Below, piece after piece: positions 13,533-16,480 of a stretch of 16,480 nucleotides of DNA. Each line of letters begins with the position of its first letter. The first letter of the stretch is position 1. A program made the translations under genes and the position numbers. The DNA is from an uncultured Mycoplasmatota bacterium (lineage in GTDB: Bacteria; Bacillota_I; Bacilli_A; RF39; UBA660): NCBI GenBank assembly GCA_900542735.1, contig UQOS01000027.1, positions 1 to 16,480 on the forward strand, written 5' to 3'. The notes beneath the pieces were generated by a model. The model was not told the origin of the DNA. It made no database searches and saw only the letters and a program-made list of their open reading frames with translations.

Positions 13533-14909
13533 ATGAAAAATGAATTAACAATGGAAAAATTAGTAAACTTATGTAAACAATATGGTTTTATATTTCAAGG
13601 AAGTGAGATTTATGGTGGACTTGCGAATACTTGGGATTTTGGACCATTAGGAGCTTTATTAAAAGCTAATATTAAAAATGCTTGGTTAAAGAAATTTATT
13701 CAAGAAGATACTAATAATGTTGGACTTGATAGTGCTATCTTAATGAATCCTAAAACTTGGGAAGCAAGTGGTCATATTCAAACTTTTTCTGACCCACTAA
13801 TAGACTGTAAACATTGTAAAACTCGTCATAGAGCTGATAAATTAGTAGAAAATAGTGGAGTAGAAGATGCTGGTGGTATGAGTCATGAACAACTTATGAA
13901 TTATATCAAAGAGCATAATATTGTATGTCCAAATTGTGGTAAATTGGATTATACAGATATACGTGAATTCAACTTAATGTTTAAAACATTTCAAGGTGTA
14001 ACAGAAGATTCTAAAAATACTATTTATTTAAGACCAGAAACAGCTCAAGGAATATTTGTTGACTTTTTAAATGTTCAAAGAAGTATGCGTCTTAAAGTAC
14101 CATTTGGAATTGGTCAAGTTGGTAAAAGTTTTAGAAATGAAATTACGCCAGGTAATTTTATTTTTAGAGTAAGAGAATTTGAACAAATGGAACTTGAATT
14201 TTTCTGTAAGCCAGGTACGGAATTAGAATGGCATAAGTATTATAAAGATACTTGTAAAAATTTCTTATTATCACTTGGTATTAAAGAAGAAAACTTAAGA
14301 TTAAGAGATCATTCTAAAGAAGAATTATGTTTCTATAGTAATGCAACTACTGATATTGAATATAAATTTCCATTTGGTTGGGGAGAATTATGGGGAATTG
14401 CTTCTCGTACTGATTATGATTTAACACAACATCAAAAAGTATCTGGAGTATCTCAAGAATATTTAGATCCAGAAACCAATGAAAAATATATTCCTTATGT
14501 AATTGAACCAAGTGTTGGTGTAGAAAGATTAGTATTAACTACTTTATGTGATAGTTATGAAGAAGAAACACTAGAAGATGGTCAAACTCGTGAAGTAATG
14601 CATTTTCATCCATATTTAGCTCCTTACAAAGTAGCTGTTTTACCACTTATGAAAAAATATCATAGTGAAAAAGCTATGGAAATTTATAAAACTTTATGTA
14701 AAGAATTTAGTGCTACTTATGATGAATCTGGTAATATTGGAAAACGTTATCGTAGACAAGATGTAATTGGAACACCATTCTGTATTACAATTGATGAAGA
14801 AACATTAAATAATAACACTGTAACTGTAAGAGATCGTGATACGATGAAACAGATTACTTTAAAAGTAGAAGAATTAGCTGATTATATCAAGAATCAAATT
14901 AAATTTTAA
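13533..14909 (+). CDS. glyS: Glycyl-tRNA synthetase, alpha2 (single-chain) type
   Basis: This class II synthetase attaches glycine to tRNA-Gly. Seen in order: 'SEIYGGLANTWDFGPLG' (24-40), zinc-type pairs Cys92-x-x-Cys95 and Cys132-x-x-Cys135, 'RPETAQGIF' (167-175), motif 2 'FRNEITPGNFIFRVREFEQMELEFF' split across 200-224, motif 3 'EPSVGVERL' (325-333), and a C-terminal anticodon-binding domain beginning 'PYKVAVLPLMKKYHSEKA'. Length (458) is normal for the homodimeric type found in archaea, eukaryotes and some bacteria, and unlike the alpha/beta GlyQ-GlyS enzyme of Bacillus. It follows the LOG gene by two bases behind AAGGAAAG. T-box control of a glyS fits tRNA-Gly sensing. Some databases name this gene glyQS or glyS. 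Confidence 0.96.
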   Translation: MKNELTMEKLVNLCKQYGFIFQGSEIYGGLANTWDFGPLGALLKANIKNAWLKKFIQEDTNNVGLDSAILMNPKTWEASGHIQTFSDPLIDCKHCKTRHRADKLVENSGVEDAGGMSHEQLMNYIKEHNIVCPNCGKLDYTDIREFNLMFKTFQGVTEDSKNTIYLRPETAQGIFVDFLNVQRSMRLKVPFGIGQVGKSFRNEITPGNFIFRVREFEQMELEFFCKPGTELEWHKYYKDTCKNFLLSLGIKEENLRLRDHSKEELCFYSNATTDIEYKFPFGWGELWGIASRTDYDLTQHQKVSGVSQEYLDPETNEKYIPYVIEPSVGVERLVLTTLCDSYEEETLEDGQTREVMHFHPYLAPYKVAVLPLMKKYHSEKAMEIYKTLCKEFSATYDESGNIGKRYRRQDVIGTPFCITIDEETLNNNTVTVRDRDTMKQITLKVEELADYIKNQIKF

Positions 14910-14910
14910 A

Positions 14911-14950
14911 AAAAGATGGGACTATGTGTAATTACATAATCTCATCTTTT
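14911..14950. terminator. Bidirectional terminator between glyS and the hydrolase gene
   Basis: Arms 14911-14927 and 14934-14950 pair over 17 positions around a 6-base loop. A-runs flank the left side and T-runs the right, so each strand ends in U's. Two positions are G/T and C/A; on either strand one becomes a G-U wobble and the other a mismatch. The right arm also encodes the last residues of the minus-strand hydrolase, whose stop codon is 14932-14934. Confidence 0.85.
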
Positions 14951-15702
14951 AATTGTTCATAAATAATCTGATTTACTAAAAATGGCTTTTCTAGATAGGT
15001 AAAATGACTACAACCATCTAATACCACAATTTCAGAATCAGAAATTAATTTATTCATAGTGTTACCATCTTTAAGTGGTGTAGCACTATCTTTATTTCCC
15101 CATATCAACAAAGTTTTTGCTTTTATTTCTTTTAAGTAAGGTTTTAAATCTTCACTAACTATATTTTTAAAAGTTTGCATCATATTAGGTGGTAATGCTT
15201 GATAATCACTAGATGCAAATTTTTGAAATAAGTATTTTAAGTATTTTTTACGATATTTTTTTGGAAATACTATTTTTAATTTTTTTAAGGCTTTATAGAA
15301 AAAGTTATGCATTTTTGAATAAAGTGTTCTTTTAGGTTTGATACCGGCACTATTCATTAAAATAATATTAGAAAAAGAATAATGATAGTATCCAAGTAGT
15401 GTCGTAATAATTCTACCACCAAAAGAGTGTCCTATTAGAATAGGATTTTCTATTTCTAAATCCTGTATAAAATTATAAATAAGTAAACTATAATCATATA
15501 TCGTTAAATCTCTATTTGGAAATACACTGTTTCCAAAACCAGGATAGTCAACAATATAAACAGTAAAATAATTTTTAAGAAATGAAATCATATAAGAAAA
15601 AGTTTTACTAGTATCTCCCCACCCAGGTAAGATAACGATATTTTTTTTACCAGAACCGTGTTTTTCATAATAGATAGTAGTATCTAAATAGGTATAATCC
15701 AT
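14932..15702 (-). CDS. Alpha/beta-hydrolase fold protein
   Basis: The 256-residue protein shows the full catalytic triad of the fold: nucleophile Ser93 in 'GHSFGG' (91-96), Asp205 in 'WGNKDSATP', and His233 in 'DGCSHFTYLEKP'. 'ILPGWGD' (24-30) supplies the oxyanion region, and residues about 123-190 form a basic, helical lid. The lid and 'YPGFGNS' resemble esterases, haloperoxidase-like and MenH-like hydrolases, but the substrate cannot be read from sequence. No signal peptide, so it is cytosolic. I start it at the ATG at 15702 because AGGTGA (15708-15713) lies five bases upstream; the longer GTG start at 15711 is inside that site. It follows ytaF on the same strand by 45 bases with no terminator, so the two are probably co-transcribed. 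Confidence 0.85.
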   Translation of the reverse strand: MDYTYLDTTIYYEKHGSGKKNIVILPGWGDTSKTFSYMISFLKNYFTVYIVDYPGFGNSVFPNRDLTIYDYSLLIYNFIQDLEIENPILIGHSFGGRIITTLLGYYHYSFSNIILMNSAGIKPKRTLYSKMHNFFYKALKKLKIVFPKKYRKKYLKYLFQKFASSDYQALPPNMMQTFKNIVSEDLKPYLKEIKAKTLLIWGNKDSATPLKDGNTMNKLISDSEIVVLDGCSHFTYLEKPFLVNQIIYEQLKDEIM

Positions 15703-15747
15703 GATAATCACCTAGTGTAATTTATGCCTTATATTAGAAAAAAGTTA

Positions 15748-16326
15748 TCAAAACATTCGATAGATTCCAACAAAAATTAGAATAATTCCACTTATGAATG
15801 ATAATTTATTGGAGTTATATGAAAATTTAGAAAATAATATAGTGCCTAATAGAAAGGCTCCTAATGTTAATAAAAAATTAAGTAAGAATAAATAAAAGTA
15901 AGCATTTTCTTCTATAGTAATTCCAATTCCAACTGTTAAATTATCGATAGATAAAGAAACTGCTAGAAAAACCATTTCGGAAAATGATAATTTTTTATCG
16001 TAATCTCTATCAGCTGTTTGAGGTCTTTGATAAATGGAAATTAAATTATTATCTTGAAATAAGCTTTTAGAAGTTTTAATTTTTAGATACCCTAAAATAA
16101 AAAAAGGAAAAGAAGATAAAATACGAATCATAGAAATAGGAATCCATATTTTAATATATTCTCCTAAAAAACAAGCAATAATTAGAAATAAGGTGTTAAT
16201 AAAGGAAAGAATAATAATAGAATAGATAGGGACTTTTATATTTGAAATACCAAAAGAAACAGCTGCTAAAAAAGTGTCCATAGATAAAGATAATAATAGA
16301 AAGAAAAAAGATAGATAGTAGCTCAT
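15748..16326 (-). CDS. ytaF: Sporulation membrane protein YtaF (MntP-like)
   Basis: The 192-residue membrane protein has six hydrophobic helices in two related halves. Each half carries a short acidic motif in its first helix: 'SLSMDTFLAAVSFGI' (Asp17) and 'SLSIDNLTVGIGI' (Asp128), as in the MntP/YtaF superfamily. The end 'SFISGIILIFVGIYRM' is characteristic. YtaF is linked to spore formation in Bacillus; the MntP relative exports manganese, so ion transport is possible but unproven. The soluble loop at about 84-114 between the halves is typical of YtaF. The ATG at 16326 is chosen because AGGGTGA (16332-16338) sits five bases upstream; the GTG at 16335 lies within that site. With yqfC and yqfD it indicates a spore-forming lineage. 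Confidence 0.85.
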   Translation of the reverse strand: MSYYLSFFFLLLSLSMDTFLAAVSFGISNIKVPIYSIIILSFINTLFLIIACFLGEYIKIWIPISMIRILSSFPFFILGYLKIKTSKSLFQDNNLISIYQRPQTADRDYDKKLSFSEMVFLAVSLSIDNLTVGIGITIEENAYFYLFLLNFLLTLGAFLLGTILFSKFSYNSNKLSFISGIILIFVGIYRMF

Positions 16327-16413
16327 ACTAATCACCCTATATTACTATATGGTCTTAAGAAAAAGTAAGGTAGGTAAAATGACTGAGTATGATTATTTTT
16401 TTGAAATTACTAC

Positions 16414-16442
16414 TTGTTTACAGATAGAAAATAAGATATACT
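16414..16442 (+). promoter_or_regulatory. Possible rightward sigma-A promoter
   Basis: TTGTTT (16414-16419) and TATACT (16437-16442) are 17 bases apart, pointing out of the window. It would be divergent from ytaF. No gene start is visible before the window ends. Confidence 0.4.
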
Positions 16443-16480
16443 TTAAATGTAATAAAAAATAGGTTACTAAGTATATTAAT

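Noticed and set aside
16344..16372. Possible minus-strand promoter for ytaF (TATAGT, 17-base spacing)
   Set aside because: The -35 (TACCTT) is weak and transcription would begin at the ribosome site, so I could not support it.
16379..16465. Short rightward frame of about 27 codons after an AGGTAGG-like site
   Set aside because: It ends quickly in TAG, has no recognisable motif and overlaps a better candidate promoter, so chance is the simpler explanation.

Overview
The window is very AT-rich DNA from a low-GC Gram-positive bacterium (Bacillota), probably an uncultured gut relative of Erysipelotrichia, RF39 or similar Bacilli. I infer this from codon use, the Bacillus-like gene order around era and recO, spore-formation genes (yqfC, yqfD, ytaF), AGGTGA-type ribosome binding sites and a T-box leader. 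vanZ-like, ybeY and cdd all end in TGA and tryptophan is TGG, so the standard bacterial code applies rather than the Mycoplasma code.

Layout. (1) 1-1622: the 3' part of a large surface protein, closed by a strong terminator. (2) 1652-3158: a small graveyard of Rpn/PD-(D/E)XK 'transposase' genes. One is nearly full length but broken by a stop codon and a one-base shift. The other is only a C-terminal remnant, with near-identical tail segments. (3) 3245-8309: a tight housekeeping and sporulation operon, yqfC, yqfD, vanZ-like, ybeY, dgkA, cdd, era, yqzL, recO, with several ATGA stop/start overlaps. Compared with Bacillus, phoH and pgpH (yqfF) are missing between yqfD and ybeY and a VanZ-like gene sits there. 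(4) 8327-12775: two large multi-membrane proteins (PTPS-related and YfhO families) of the GT-C type, probably glycosylating envelope polymers. (5) 12779-14909: a sigma-A promoter, a compact T-box leader, a LOG-like nucleotide-binding protein and an alpha2-type glycyl-tRNA synthetase. (6) 14911-14950: a symmetric hairpin that can terminate both converging operons. (7) On the minus strand, ytaF followed by an alpha/beta hydrolase. (8) The right end holds a likely rightward promoter for a gene outside the window.

How the genes relate. YbeY, Era and RecO are core ribosome-maturation, 30S-assembly and DNA-repair factors. DgkA recycles lipid carriers, and the YfhO/PTPS-type proteins probably use undecaprenyl-phosphate-linked sugars, so a link to envelope building is plausible. 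GlyRS and its LOG partner appear to be induced when uncharged tRNA-Gly accumulates. I see no convincing wholly new system (no CRISPR, defence island or intact mobile element). The most notable points are the compact T-box leader over a LOG-GlyRS pair at the site where Bacillus has glyQS, and the altered yqfD-ybeY junction.
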